From positions 186,001 to 250,000 of the forward strand of contig JAKJXP020000041.1 of NCBI GenBank assembly GCA_022225965.2: 64,000 nt of DNA, written 5' to 3'. A program made the position numbers and the translations under genes. The notes below the pieces were generated by a model. That model saw only the letters and a list, made by a program, of their open reading frames with translations, had not been told where the DNA came from and did no database searches. Shown in pieces: positions 12,144 through 23,538 of this stretch (position 1 is its first letter; the number at the start of each line of letters is the position of its first letter). This stretch comes from Diatrype stigma. Its lineage: Eukaryota > Ascomycota > Sordariomycetes > Xylariales > Diatrypaceae.

Positions 12144-12654
12144 ATCTCGTGATTCTCGTCCACCTCGGAAGATCGGCATTCAAGGGCACGGGCATAGAGC
12201 ATGGCCAAGATCGGGACAATAAGGGCACATTGCGTGGTGGTAGCTTAGCATGCTATGTTCGAGATCATTCATCTAAAACCTACAAGTAGCTCCAAATAGC
12301 TACAGCTGCCATTATAACTCGTCAACGACAGACTGATTTAATAATCATATTGTGCTAAGAACCCTTGGTATAATCGATAGCCTTTGGTCTTCACTCTGTG
12401 CCCCTGAGCTATCAGGATCTTGATTACTTTTCCGTGACGTCCATGACCGAGGGACACGAAGAGCCTCCTTGAAGTAAGAAGGTATCCGACCCATCTCATA
12501 CTCACTCGCTTTCCTCTTACCATGGTATTCTTCTATGTCAAGATATTTGCAAGCGTATACAAGTTATGACGATGCCTGAGTAGATGGTCTGCGCTCTATG
12601 TATATCACATCCGTGTTCATCGGTATCACGGCTTGGTCATTCTGTGTCATGTAT
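12144..12654. other. Intergenic spacer
   Basis: No credible gene is visible. A 61-codon minus-strand frame at 12338-12523 has an ATG but no recognisable feature. Confidence 0.4.
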
Positions 12655-13014
12655 TTAGTCCAACAAGAGCAGCTGTTGATGATACCGCCAGTTAACAGTA
12701 ATGACGGCGTCCTTCAAGATGATCCACTTCCAGGTACGCTGCTCCAAGTCTGTCTCGCTTGGATTAAAACTGTCCGCAGGAGGTAGGAAGCATTCGCGTG
12801 ACTCATCAAGGTACGGGGAAGTATTTCGCTCCTGGTTCCTTTTGTCAATCCACACGTGCGCCCCGGTGGTCATCGCTGCACTGCTGGGCCAAAGAGAAAA
12901 GACCGCAATGACCCATAGGTTATGGTAGCTGAATCCTTGTGGCACCACATACCATATGATCCCCGATGCAGCAATGGCGCTCAGTAAGACAGGGAAGACG
13001 CCTGTCAATACCAT
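12655..13014 (-). CDS. Hypothetical small membrane protein (weak)
   Basis: A 119-codon frame starts at an ATG at 13014. It has two hydrophobic stretches, about residues 2-24 (LTGVFPVLLSAIAASGIIWYV) and 32-48, followed by a polar region with TGAHVWIDKRNQERN. I do not recognise it. The C-terminal third could be intronic, since GTACCT within it could act as a donor. It may be a real short gene, a fragment or chance. Confidence 0.25.
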   Translation of the reverse strand: MVLTGVFPVLLSAIAASGIIWYVVPQGFSYHNLWVIAVFSLWPSSAAMTTGAHVWIDKRNQERNTSPYLDESRECFLPPADSFNPSETDLEQRTWKWIILKDAVITVNWRYHQQLLLLD

Positions 13015-13321
13015 GTTCTAGCCCACTAGAGGATTTTCACTTCTATTCTATTCTATCCCTGTAAAATCACAAGCGACCCTTGTTGCGAATGCTCCGAGTA
13101 AGAAAAGGCTTATATACGTATGTACTTGTCGCGCGATATAGGGGCTAGATAGGAGAGCTTGGATTACATGATACGTGCTTCGGCACCTAGTGGCTTGGCG
13201 TACATTATATATAAGAGCTCTTCTGCTTATTAGACAAAAAATCGACGTTCTCCTTTTGTGTGATGATAAACCTGCTCCCGAATCTTCGTTATCTTTGATC
13301 CCCTGGATGGGAAACTGCAGG

Positions 13322-14740
13322 TTATTCTAAGTTCTCAAACCCAGTATCAATGGATGCGCAGATGTCGTTGACAAGTGCGTCTTCCTCATCTTCCGGGACA
13401 CCCAAAGCCCCTGGTTGCCATGTAGCAGTATACACCAGGCTTCCCCCCTTGAGGCTCATCAGGTTGAATGCGATGGGGGTACTCAATACATGTCCAGGTT
13501 GCGCAAAGGCAACTCTGGTGATCCGAGCTCGCGCCTGGTCATTAGAAGAAAGGACTTGGCTACTATCGAATGTGCCAACATTGCTCACTTCGAATGAGCA
13601 CTCACGTCTTTGTCCCAGCTTCCAGAGAGTCCATTCCGTCATCCGCGAAACGTATCGTAGCAGTCCAATTGGCTGGTCCTGTAGCATTGCCGCGCTCTCT
13701 GCTAGTGACCGGGTTGCCGTGCTAGCAGCTTTCCAGTCTTCCTCCGTCAGTGAGCTTGAGACATCGACGCGTGGGGAGCTTATGTAACACCCTGATACAA
13801 AGTTCCCCATCACATCAGGCGTTACGCCAATCGCTTGTCGCATGTTCACCGACACCTGGGCCACGAAGTTCGTGACGTGGAGACTGGGGATGGATTTGCT
13901 GAGTGCTCGGAAGACAAGCTGCTGGAACATCCCAGTAAACTTCGAGTTGTGGGATCTACAAGCTCGTAAAGCCTGTTGCAGAAGTGGAGCTGCGATCTCC
14001 CTGAGCTTGATCTTGCTATGGGGAACTTTCGGAACACTCGGGACGGAGGATCCCGTCCAGGTACCGGTATCAATAGGGTATATAGCGAGCTGTAGACCCA
14101 AAAGCCTTGTGATGAAAGTTGGTAGGAGCGAGTCAATCAGTGGTGCAAGAAGAAATGACCATGATATTGGAAGCCGCTCTGGGGTATCGAATGGCGCTGG
14201 TAGTGGCGTTGGTGATGTTTCGACCACTTTGAGTGATGAATCAGCAGCCAGTAGTTCTTGAGACGCGGTGAGAAATGCGTAGTGAAAGGTGGTTCCCGTT
14301 GGTCCATCTCCAATCATATGAGAATAGGAGAAGGCAATGAAACATTTAGAGGGTCCTAAAGGGAGAACAACCATTCTCCAATGAGGAATATCATGGGGAA
14401 ACGGCCGGTCTAAATCTGATCCCAGAACCTTTTCTATTACGAGCGATTCATCTTCATCTGTAGCAAGACTCGGTCGATCGAGGATAGTGATGTGGTTCTC
14501 GAGATCGATGCTAGGGACGCGCTCATAAAATGCCTTGTCTGTGTGTCTGTCACGAATGACCACGCCCAACGATGGGTGCTGTTCGATACAGCGTCGGAGA
14601 GGTTGAAAGAACGATCTAGGCGAATCAACAGGGAATCCATTGGTAAACTCATAGGTAGCCCCTATGATCACTGCATTATAGAACCCTAGATGTTCCCGGC
14701 AGATCGTTCGCTGCTCAAAGGGACCTTTGCATATAAGCAT
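13322..14740 (-). CDS. Alcohol-acetyltransferase-like acyltransferase (HXXXD family)
   Basis: Starting at the ATG at 14740 gives 472 residues. The N-terminal CREHLGFYNAVIIGATYEF matches the start region of fungal alcohol acetyltransferases. The catalytic motif HMIGDG is at about residues 141-146. Other landmarks are WRMVVLPLG before it and NMRQAIGVTPDVMGNFVSGCY, the counterpart of the channel motif. The family transfers acyl groups from CoA to alcohols or amines; the substrate is unknown here. The frame continues upstream without an ATG to 14791. An alternative first exon starts at the ATG at 14810 and ends at a GTAAGT donor, but no acceptor at a normal distance fits, so I prefer 14740. It stands alone, next to a degraded protease gene. 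Confidence 0.8.
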   Translation of the reverse strand: MLICKGPFEQRTICREHLGFYNAVIIGATYEFTNGFPVDSPRSFFQPLRRCIEQHPSLGVVIRDRHTDKAFYERVPSIDLENHITILDRPSLATDEDESLVIEKVLGSDLDRPFPHDIPHWRMVVLPLGPSKCFIAFSYSHMIGDGPTGTTFHYAFLTASQELLAADSSLKVVETSPTPLPAPFDTPERLPISWSFLLAPLIDSLLPTFITRLLGLQLAIYPIDTGTWTGSSVPSVPKVPHSKIKLREIAAPLLQQALRACRSHNSKFTGMFQQLVFRALSKSIPSLHVTNFVAQVSVNMRQAIGVTPDVMGNFVSGCYISSPRVDVSSSLTEEDWKAASTATRSLAESAAMLQDQPIGLLRYVSRMTEWTLWKLGQRRECSFEVSNVGTFDSSQVLSSNDQARARITRVAFAQPGHVLSTPIAFNLMSLKGGSLVYTATWQPGALGVPEDEEDALVNDICASIDTGFENLE

Positions 14741-15689
14741 CAATCTACTATCTAATTGGCTGGAAAGATCACTTACTTGCGAATCGTTCAAAATATTGGC
14801 GGGAGGCCATAGCGACCTATAGTTGTGTTGTAGATAATCTGTAAGAAACAGATTCCGTCTTACAACCCTGGCGAAAACAAATGAATCCTGATCAAGTCAA
14901 GAAAGGATACTTAGTTTCCAAAGCGACAATGCTACACCATTGGCCCTAGAAAGCAACTGGATAGTGAGTGACGTGTATCGATCCAGGTTTAGTCAGCTTG
15001 CTCGTGAATATGTACGGTGTTTTCTCATTGAACGTGTGGTAGAAGTAGAAGAAGGGACGAAATAAGCTGTCTGGGGGTATCACAATCAAGCTCAGGCAGT
15101 AGAATACCTTAAGAACTGGGATAGTCTAGGAATGGATTAACTGGTTATTCCCGGCCGATGCTTACTACAAATGTCAGCCGCACTCACCGTCCTCATTCAC
15201 ATGCCACCCCCACTGAAAGTCCTAGATATGCTAGGAGTTGAGAGACCAGTGCTGGCAATAGCAGAACACGGAGAAATACAGGTGGTTTTCCATGGATTGT
15301 GAAACCGTGAAGGAGCATTGTAATGATTTGGATTGCAGTTAGGTTTCAATAGATCTTGTGGCTCCATGGAAGATAATATAGTTGTGAAGTCAACCTCTAG
15401 CTATTAAATCCATTGGACAACTAAAATCATCAACGGGCTATATGCAATATGAAACGTTGTCGGGAATTGAATACTCGGTATGTGATGTATATAAGTGGAC
15501 TAGCTCAGGGGCAATAACTGCTCGGGGGGAATAATACCCCTGAATAAAGCAAAATATGGGTCTCGTGGATCTCTGTCAATATGTCGGGAATCTGACTATC
15601 ATACAGTTCTTCAATCCACTCGATTATGAATCTAGGATATGGCTATCTTCACTTGAGCTATCAGTCCATCGGGGACAGACGTACTATGA
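14741..15689. other. AT-rich spacer, possibly with remains of the protease N-terminus
   Basis: In the frame of the downstream aspartic protease pseudogene there are stops at 15627, 15633, 15654 and 15687. I cannot confidently recognise the first catalytic Asp-Thr-Gly block. A TATA-like TATATAAG lies near 15487. Confidence 0.35.
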
Positions 15690-16583
15690 CCTGGGAGTTC
15701 CCCCTTTCCCCTGATTTTTGACATGGAAACCGCCTCCACCTCCCTGCCATCCGATCTAGCTGATGTGGGCGACGCGGGAGCTGAGTATAAAGGCGATATA
15801 TCACTTCCAGTCATCCCCTGTAATGTATGTAACAGTGCCAGATCATATCGCTTCGAATTGGGTGTCCCGCAAGGTCTACTCGTAAACGTCTCCTTGGAAG
15901 TTTTTATATGACCACCTTCACGTTCTGGCAAATCCTTTCAAGAGTTCAACATCCCTGTTTATGATATGATGTGCATCTTCATGATCTTGAACACAACCAA
16001 TGCTAGCTGATGGTGGATTGGTGAGGACTTTATGCGCGCCACATACCTGGTGGTGGACTTGTACAACCAAGAAGTCGCAATCGCATCGCAGGCGAAGTAC
16101 AACGTCACCAAGTCAAACAGTGTGCCGTTCCTTGCGCTTGGAGCATCAGTACCTAGCGCAACCAGCGCACCATCACAGCCAACAGAGACACTGACGAGTA
16201 TAACGACCACGACTTATGTGCAATTGATTACAAGTACATATGCGGCCGCCGCTGTGTTCGCCAGCCTCACAAACGCGGCGACTACTGAACCTACAGAGAC
16301 GGCCATCCCTCAAAGCGGAGGACTAAGCAAAAGCGCTAAGATTGGGATTGGCGTTGGAATGCCCCTAGGTGTGATACTTGGATTACCCGTGTCTGTGATC
16401 TGGAGATACGCACGAAGCCATCGACCACCTCCATATACACCGGAACAGCCATATACACCGGAACAGCCAGAGACACAGCTTATGCCAAAGCTGGCGCCAA
16501 AGGAGAACACAGCGAGACCCGGGTTGCCCGGTGCGGAGGTGTTAACAGTCAATAACTATCTCCGAGTACCAGTCCGGGCTTGA
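15690..16583 (+). pseudogene. Pepsin-type aspartic protease, degraded C-terminal half
   Basis: One frame runs through the C-terminal lobe of a fungal membrane-anchored aspartic protease: LIFDMETASTSLPSDLAD, VIPCNVCNSARSYRFELG, CIFMILNTTNAS, WWIGEDFMRATYLVVDLYN. It is interrupted by TGA at 15909 and 16008. The second catalytic Asp block reads Asp-Met-Glu where Asp-Thr-Gly is expected. The tail is intact: a Ser/Thr-rich linker, a membrane segment (KIGIGVGMPLGVILGLPVSVI) and a doubled YTPEQP repeat. The changes fit C:G to T:A transitions. A shorter product from the ATG at 16032 is possible but would lack any active site. Intron placement cannot rescue both stops in a simple way. Confidence 0.7.
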
Positions 16584-19500
16584 GCTCCATGCGCCTCGGT
16601 ATTACAAGCGAAGGTCATGCCAATACTTAGGCAACGAAATGAAAGCGCTGCATGTGTGAGGAGCATGTCCCAAAACCCTGATTATATCTCGGAGCTAGAA
16701 GGGGGAACGGGGGTAGACAGTCGGTCAGGGGTAAGGAGGTCTAGCAGAAACAGGGCGACAAGCAGATGCAGCTTCGAGTGGAGACAGAACTGATTGCTTC
16801 CAGTTTGGGTATCTTGTATCTTGCACCAACGTATCTCACCAGGTATTTCCACTTACTTGTTGATGCAAGCGACGTTGAACCCGGTGACTCAATGTAGCTC
16901 GTATTGACCTTCTTGTACAACCACATCATAAGGCTAACTACGACATAAATGGGGTGATTACAATTGATAAGGTCAAAGTAATGCAGGTGCCTGGCATCAG
17001 GAATGTGTCTGGAATGTGGTTGATGTCAGTGAGGGTGGATGGGGGTGACCGAAAAGTGGCGGAGACGGAGGGGGCGGAGGTTGAGAACAAAGAAAAGGAG
17101 ACCAGGATAAGTTTCGAATCCTGTCTGGTGCAAGAAAATAAGTGGGACTTACATTCCTCAGGAATGTTGTGCTGCTTGGCACTTTTCTGAGCGACCGATT
17201 TTCTTTGTTCTCCCCTGATGACTAATATGGAGCCCTCACCAAGACCACCAAAACGATATAGGGGCCGTGCAAACCCATACAGGGGCATACGCACACCACA
17301 ATCGAGGCCATAGAAGTCAATTGGTCAATCCAAACTTTCAGCTTTGGCATTGGAATGTTGGTATGCAGCTATGTCATGAGTAAGCTATCTTTACGACGTA
17401 GATCCAGCTAGATTGAACAATGCATTGTACTGTGATAGACCAAATTAAATTTCGAGGCTATGCTAGCTAACTGCACCTGCCATGGCCCTATACAACCTGA
17501 TTGTGTACCTCATGTACCTTTCCACTATTATCTATCTGTAAACAGATCGTGTTAGTGGCCATTGTGCAAATGATCATACTCAGAATAGAGACTACGTTGA
17601 AGCACACATTGAGAGAGTCCTATCACACGTCTGGCCGTTTTGTAGCTACTACACCATCTTCTGGTAACCACCATACTCGGGTAACACTGGGTCCCCTTAT
17701 ATCTTCCATGGACAGTAATAACTATGACCTACTTTCAGACTTTCGACACCATCTTATGGTCTACGTAGTATCCACCATCCCATTACCCAGGTTGTTGGCC
17801 ATCCTATCTCTTTGTATTGCAATGATGTTGCTGTTGGCAATGTGTAGGCTGAGTTATGGTTCCTCTAGTGAGGACTGGACTTAAAATCTTCGCCTGTCTA
17901 GTACCGTCCCTGATATATTGTATGGATGAACCATCATGAACTGGCTATCTGATCACCGTCTACTACTATATGCTTCACTCTAGATCCATCATTGCCCTAC
18001 CATTACCTCCATTGAAACTAGTATAGGGGCAACCTCTTGCTCTGCCTACACCCTGATACGATATCATTCATCCAAGTTAGATCCCCCGTCTCAACTATTA
18101 TCATGTTAGTATTTTCCAACTGGGGCCACCTTGGACATCGGGAAATCACTCAAGTATCGTCATGATCATCATAAGAGATCTAACGTTAGTCTACCCGGTA
18201 GTTGTCAAGCACTTATAGGAACCACTATACCTGAGGTCGATACGTCATAAGTATCAGCGAGAATCAATACACTGGTTCAATCCTAGGTATGGGTTCTCAT
18301 CGGGGTTATACTCTGTTCATCTCCCCGGCTATCCTGTCGAGTGCAAATCGATACGTGACAACGTTCTCGCATTCTTTATAGAGAAGGATGTCGACATTTC
18401 CAAGCTGTCGTCGTGTTATAAGCACTATGTATCTATGATCATGTTGCTAACGACACGTACAGTTCCTCGAACCCTGTTCAGGGGGGGAGATAAGGGTGAT
18501 ACCATTGACAAGAAAGAACAACCCATTCTACGGACGTTCCACTTCGCGTTGTTTCCGTCTTGAGACTGGGTGAGTAAAATCCCCTACCTAGATGAGACTA
18601 TGAATTGATTATGTGGTCTACGTTTATTCCAAGACCGGTATCACAATTGCAGCACTGTACAATATTGCCATATCAGATAGTCTCTCCTGCTTTGCATACG
18701 CCACCTATGCTGATCAGTCTTAGTGCACATAGATTAGTTCCGTGTGTGAGACTGAACTCTTGAGTGATATATAAACATGCCGTCATCACAAAAACAGCAA
18801 AGTTCACCCAGTCCAAGCAAACCTCAACAGTCGACTGCCTCTGCGGGCTGCACTACTGTTGACCCATACAAAAGAATCCTTAAGACTAACTACCTCGAAA
18901 ATGATCGAAAGAAGGATCGGAGTCAGCCATGTGTTGGTTAAAATAGAGTCAAGATTGTTCAATCAAGATGTATGCTACGACACTTCTGGATTCTTAGTCA
19001 TTCATCTTAGACGCATTATTGTTTAATTTAGACAAATGTTAGACGGGAAAAGGGGTGTAGGAAAAGGACAGGCAAGAGGATAGGAAATGTATAGGAAATA
19101 GGATACTAGGGCGTTCAATAGTTATGATAATGGAAGCCAATTTAGATATCTCTATAGACTACATTGGCCGCCAAAGTACTTACCGCGGCGTGTCCGTCGA
19201 TTAATCTATAAAGGGGCGAATGTGCGCTAGGTATGTTAGTGGTGGCCAGCCAATAGTAGGTGTTCTACCAATTATGTAATCCAGGCTCCCATATCCTTCC
19301 TTAATATTGCGACAATCATGGAAACTGAACTATATAAATTGGGTGGTATATTCAGTTTCCGATATAAGAAGACCGACAAGCATGGTCGTCCAGTCACGAT
19401 GCAAGATTATCATTGGCATGACGACAGGTATCTTGTGCGGTTTCACCCGTGGAGAGGCCTCCCCTCTAGGTATACAGACAAGAAATGAAGTAGGTGATAT

Positions 19501-19685
19501 ATCAAGCTCTATTAGTGTTCTGGGCCCGTCCAAGGTGCAAGGGTGGGGAGTCGGAGCCCAATATATAAAATGTAGCTTTCTACTAGGGTAGTATGTATCA
19601 GTTTAGGGGGCTATAAGGTCCTCAAAATTCCATCTACTCGCAAAGAAATTAAGACATCTATTGAAAGCCCTCCATCCCCGGATAT
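16584..19685. other. Gene-poor AT-rich spacer, 3.1 kb
   Basis: Rich in TA and AT runs, with only short frames. The 128-codon frame at 17501-17884 lacks domain features. One small ATG frame with a TATA-like element in front of it is listed separately at 18777. The character is that of an old, mutated repeat or spacer, but no transposon domain is recognisable. Confidence 0.45.
18777..18941 (+). CDS. Possible small polar protein, 54 residues (weak)
   Basis: The ATG at 18777 sits 4-12 bases after GATATATAAAC and opens a 54-codon frame ending in TAA. The product is hydrophilic: Ser/Pro/Gln-rich at the N-terminus, then basic (DPYKRILKTNYLENDRKKDR). The codon composition is unlike the AT-rich surroundings, which drew attention. 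The TATA-like element is too close to the ATG for normal spacing, so this may be a chance frame or a relic exon. I do not recognise it. Confidence 0.15.
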   Translation: MPSSQKQQSSPSPSKPQQSTASAGCTTVDPYKRILKTNYLENDRKKDRSQPCVG

Positions 19686-21539
19686 TCACCAGAGGACAAC
19701 TCGCTGCATGGCTTTGGTCGACCATATAGCTTCCAGCAATCCCATAGTGTGGTGGCCGTCAACCCATCTCTCAACGTCAACATCCTCCATATTGCAATCC
19801 AAACCTTTGATGGTTCGTTCTGATCGACCAATTAACCGATATCCCTGGTCACAAGGGCGCACAACGAATTCACCGCAGGCGCCTCTGAATGAACACACAA
19901 TATCCCCCTCGATAGCGATTACACGCGGTTGTGCCATGATTCCAATGGTACCATCTGCGCAACAAAATATTTGTTTGTCTTGCACCGAGTGAATGATACT
20001 CTCCCAAATATGTTCTGTGTAATACCTTTCAATTGGCGAGGATACCATGGATAAATGGGTAGACGATAGGTTCTCCTGAGTGGACCATTGGAGGAATTCA
20101 TCATGCCCAGGCAAGTAATATAAAGAGTTACGTGATGCAACCAAATAGGAGGTGGAATCTGGTGATTGCCGCTGGTGGACATCGAAGCGCCCAAGTAACT
20201 CGTAAAGTCTCCGTCTAAAATCCAGAAATGCTTTTGGATCGGCTTTTCCTGGCATGAAGGTGTCTTCTATTGTTCGAAAGCAGTTGGCCAAGTGAGGAAT
20301 GAGGTGGGAAGTTGTTGGTTTTCGCAGTATCGGACCAACTTTCTTTACTTCGGTGAATCTTAACATGTCCAATTCCAGCCCCTTGCCATTTCCCACGATT
20401 TGAATGTGTGCACCAGGGTAACGTTCCTCGTGCTCATCGATGGCATGAGGTGAGGAATGCTTCCAGTCCGGCACCCACGAGGGCAGTTCCTTGGAAAGCC
20501 CAGAACTGTATTGAATAATGTCGATAAGGCCCACACTCTCTAGTATGTAAGTTGCATACTCCGTAAGCACCTGAGCAGAAGACTTGAAGTAATCTGGGAC
20601 TAATATTGGTGGCAATGCAGCAGGCAATAGTCCCACTAAGGCATAAAAAATATCACGCGGGTCTGTCGCGCGGAATTCCCCCGCTACCATTGCTAAGTGC
20701 CATGACAATTGTGTTCCCAAAGGTGGATTGTCCGCCGGCGTCTTGAAGGATCTGTTGCATTTGTGCCAGATATTGATCAATCTGTCCACACTTGTCATAA
20801 CGTCAGGCAATCTGAGTTGTGTGGTAACTTCCGACCGAGACACCCACCACTGTAGGGCTTCCAGGAGATCTAGATAAGACAACTGAAGGCTACCACAGTG
20901 TATCATCGGCCCCTTATTAGGGGACCGCCATCGCGGTAGGGGGCGAACTGAAACTTCTTGAATAACCCACATTCTTTCAAACCAAACTCTGGTTCGCAGG
21001 AACTCGCCAAGGTCTTTCTGCCTGCTCCAGAGTGTGTCGTAACCAAGCTTACGAGCAAGAGCATCTTGCTCTTCCGGAAAATAAGCAGTCGCTATCTCTT
21101 CAACGAATTCGAAGACTGCTTTGACTTTTGCACGGGTAGAGGGTGCGTAGTCGCCCACCCATACCAACACTTCTCGGGCATGTTGGTATATGTCACGCAT
21201 CTTCTGGATTTCGTGGCTTCTCTCAGCCTTGTCCATCTGATTGATGCATAAACCATCAATCCAAAGTCGACGTGGGGAGTTTTTATATCTGAAAAACTGT
21301 AGGGCCGTATAGAGATTGGTTGTCACTGGGTACACACAACCATCCAACGTAATGGGTTTCGTGATAGTTGGGTCTCCCCAGGAATAGGATACGGCCTCAT
21401 AATCGCCGTCTAGGGCAGGAACATGTTCAAGTTCACAAGAAATAGGTTCGCCGAACTCTCCTAGGTGTAAGATAACGAGACGGATTTCAGATTTATTAAC
21501 AATCGGCCTGTGCGGGGAAATTCCCTTGAATGTCTCCAT
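19686..21539 (-). CDS. HET-domain protein (heterokaryon incompatibility type)
   Basis: A single uninterrupted frame of 617 residues. The N-terminal HET domain shows its three conserved blocks: YEAVSYSWGD (47-56), LWIDGLCINQ (92-101) and RSHEIQKMRDIYQHAREVLVWVGD just after. The C-terminal part contains DPRDIFYALVGLL and LPSWVPDW, common in large HET proteins, and ends with a region likely to be specific to its subfamily. HET proteins trigger programmed cell death after non-self recognition and are often polymorphic. No NACHT or STAND partner gene is adjacent. A run of 17 G residues (21621-21637) lies about 80 bp upstream of the start. Confidence 0.9.
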   Translation of the reverse strand: METFKGISPHRPIVNKSEIRLVILHLGEFGEPISCELEHVPALDGDYEAVSYSWGDPTITKPITLDGCVYPVTTNLYTALQFFRYKNSPRRLWIDGLCINQMDKAERSHEIQKMRDIYQHAREVLVWVGDYAPSTRAKVKAVFEFVEEIATAYFPEEQDALARKLGYDTLWSRQKDLGEFLRTRVWFERMWVIQEVSVRPLPRWRSPNKGPMIHCGSLQLSYLDLLEALQWWVSRSEVTTQLRLPDVMTSVDRLINIWHKCNRSFKTPADNPPLGTQLSWHLAMVAGEFRATDPRDIFYALVGLLPAALPPILVPDYFKSSAQVLTEYATYILESVGLIDIIQYSSGLSKELPSWVPDWKHSSPHAIDEHEERYPGAHIQIVGNGKGLELDMLRFTEVKKVGPILRKPTTSHLIPHLANCFRTIEDTFMPGKADPKAFLDFRRRLYELLGRFDVHQRQSPDSTSYLVASRNSLYYLPGHDEFLQWSTQENLSSTHLSMVSSPIERYYTEHIWESIIHSVQDKQIFCCADGTIGIMAQPRVIAIEGDIVCSFRGACGEFVVRPCDQGYRLIGRSERTIKGLDCNMEDVDVERWVDGHHTMGLLEAIWSTKAMQRVVLW

Positions 21540-22500
21540 GGCTCAACCACATAACTATGTTATATGAAGCTGCGGCAGGTGATAAATATGATTATTGACT
21601 TTCAAAGAATCGAGGGCGTAGGGGGGGGGGGGGGGGGTTAGGATAGATGAACACTCAATAAGGTCATTGTTAGAATATGTATAGTATTGATAGCCGCTCC
21701 CCGCGGTTTTTCCCGAACATCGTAGAATCATTCTAAAACCATGGCTTAGATAATGCAGGGTTGCCTAACACGCGAGTTATTAAGTGTTGGTTGCCTTTGC
21801 ATGGAGGCAGTGCTCGTAAGGCTGAGTGATTCGGCACCAGTTTCCAGTCAAATCGAATCATGCTATGCTCTCGACCCCACAACCATCAATGAGAGCTCCT
21901 GCCCTATCCATCCCCACTTAACAGGAAGAAAAGGGGGTGGGGAACCACATCACTTTGTCCTTCATATATACAGGTCCTGAACTCCTAAATTACCAGAAAT
22001 ATGGTAGGGGTGTCTCCACGCCACCTTTTTCGAAATACCATGGTTGTCGTGAGAGATTGGAGTTGTTTTCGAGCTGTTTCAGTACTCTGACAGAGGGACA
22101 CTGAGGCCCTATGGCCCCTATCGGCACTATAGGAAAATAGATAACCCCATTTATCCCAAATGCCCTCTCTGTTTCCTTTTAGGGGCTTGATCGAGGCGTA
22201 GCATAGCGTCACCAGAAGGCCTGTCAAGTTAAAATGCGACAATGATGATGCCTCAAAGGGCAGCGTGTTGGGTGTGGATAAGTGGAACTTTAGAGGAGCT
22301 TTACTGCCCAGCTTTCAAACATGGAACTCCAACATACTAGTGTATTCAATGGCATTAGATTAATCATCTAATATCTACCCCCGCGAAGCATTTGTTGGGA
22401 ACTGTATCCAAATATGGGTTCATCGGCTTTCTGCACGCGTAGACCTCTGTGCTGCAGCACCATGTCCATCAACGCCCGTAGTCGAAGAGCAGGAAGGGCC
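21540..22500. other. Intergenic spacer
   Basis: Between the HET start and the 3' end of the lactonase-like gene. It holds the poly-G tract and short frames without domains. I see no gene. Confidence 0.45.
21621..21637. repeat. Poly-G tract, 17 bases
   Basis: A homopolymer about 80 bp upstream of the HET gene start (poly-C on the coding strand). Its length is prone to change in vivo and to sequencing error. Confidence 0.9.
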
Positions 22501-23298
22501 TCAGAGGTACTTCCGAGTGGTACCCACGACATGCTTCGCCATAGCTTCTGGATGCGTGGTATATGGGAAGTGCATCCCTGGGATCGTTGCGATCGGGATT
22601 CCGACTTTGGTGGCAGTGATGATATTATCGATGAACGAGGAGGTGGCTGTGTCCGCGCCAACGGTCCAGTCCAGTGGACGCTTCAGCAAGTCCTCTTTTC
22701 CGGTAGGCGCCGAGGCTGGAAGAGTACGGGGGTAGCCGCGGGCCCAGCGCGGAAACCCCTTTCGCAGTCTGGCGTGGACCTCCTCGCCCAGTGCATGCCA
22801 CGCCGTCAGATCGGAGCTGACGAGGTTCTTGAGCATTCCGTCCATGGAATTCAAAATAGCCTCGTCTTCCATATCGGCTAAGGTGTTGAGGAACTCCTTG
22901 GGATTGGCAGCCGTCGGAACCTCGTGCGGCAGCCCGTTGCGCATACGTTTGGGATAGTCCGCTGCCAGTGCCAGCACCGTCGCTCCGCCCGAGCTGCAGC
23001 CCCAGAACGTTGCGTAATCGATATGCAGCTCGTCGAGGATACTGACCACATAGCTGGCGAGCTTCTGGGCCGTGACATCTTGGTACGTCTCCGGCGGGGC
23101 ATCGGAAGACCTCGAAAACCCGGGCATGTCGAATGTAGTACAGGTGAAACCCTCGGCGGCTATTAGGGACATTGGCTTGTCCATCAGCTGGCACTCCCCC
23201 CAACCATCGGGGATAAGAACCACGTGTGGTCCGGACCCCTCTTGTTCGTAGTACCAGTTGATGCCATTCTTGTCGGTAAGGGTTGACCTGGTTCTCAT
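22501..23298 (-). CDS. Zearalenone-lactonase-like alpha/beta hydrolase (ZHD101 family)
   Basis: An intronless frame of 265 residues, close to the 264 of ZHD101. The start MRTRST, the block GINWYYEQEGSGPHVVLIPDG, TTFDMPGFSRS and APPETYQDVTAQKLASYV closely resemble Clonostachys ZHD101 as I remember it. Putative triad: Ser102 in GCSSGG, Glu126 in LPHE and His243 in GMHFPY. The Trp corresponding to the substrate-contacting Trp183 is in RWARGYPRT (Trp185), and LDWTVGA is kept. Family members open the macrolactone of zearalenone or related resorcylic lactones, so a detoxifying intracellular role is inferred. It diverges from a Zn2Cys6 regulator across a short promoter. The true substrate may differ. 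Confidence 0.88.
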   Translation of the reverse strand: MRTRSTLTDKNGINWYYEQEGSGPHVVLIPDGWGECQLMDKPMSLIAAEGFTCTTFDMPGFSRSSDAPPETYQDVTAQKLASYVVSILDELHIDYATFWGCSSGGATVLALAADYPKRMRNGLPHEVPTAANPKEFLNTLADMEDEAILNSMDGMLKNLVSSDLTAWHALGEEVHARLRKGFPRWARGYPRTLPASAPTGKEDLLKRPLDWTVGADTATSSFIDNIITATKVGIPIATIPGMHFPYTTHPEAMAKHVVGTTRKYL

Positions 23299-23466
23299 GA
23301 CGGCGATATTGACGAATCAAAGAGCTTGAGTTGCAAGTGATGAGCTTGGGAATATTTGTAGAACCATATTCTTTTGCGAGACACCGTGAGAGGGGTTATA
23401 TATCTGTTGGCTGAAAAGAGAGGGGCTGGACGGGGGAGCATTGTAAGTCTTGGCACGATCTTTTCC

Positions 23467-23482
23467 TCCGCCGTACGGCGGA
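23467..23482. promoter_or_regulatory. Candidate Zn2Cys6 operator 1 (perfect 16-bp palindrome)
   Basis: TCCGCCGTACGGCGGA equals its own reverse complement and contains CCG-N8-CGG (also CCG-N2-CGG). Zn2Cys6 dimers bind paired CGG triplets. It lies between the two divergent genes. Confidence 0.5.
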
Positions 23483-23538
23483 AGCTCGGTCGCGTCGGTC
23501 GCAACAAAGCATGGATGAGATTTTAGGGTCATTTCTAC

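Noticed and set aside
17501..17884. 127-residue plus-strand frame in the AT-rich spacer
   Set aside because: Starts with GTG or ATG-poor sequence, no domain and surrounded by RIP-like DNA.
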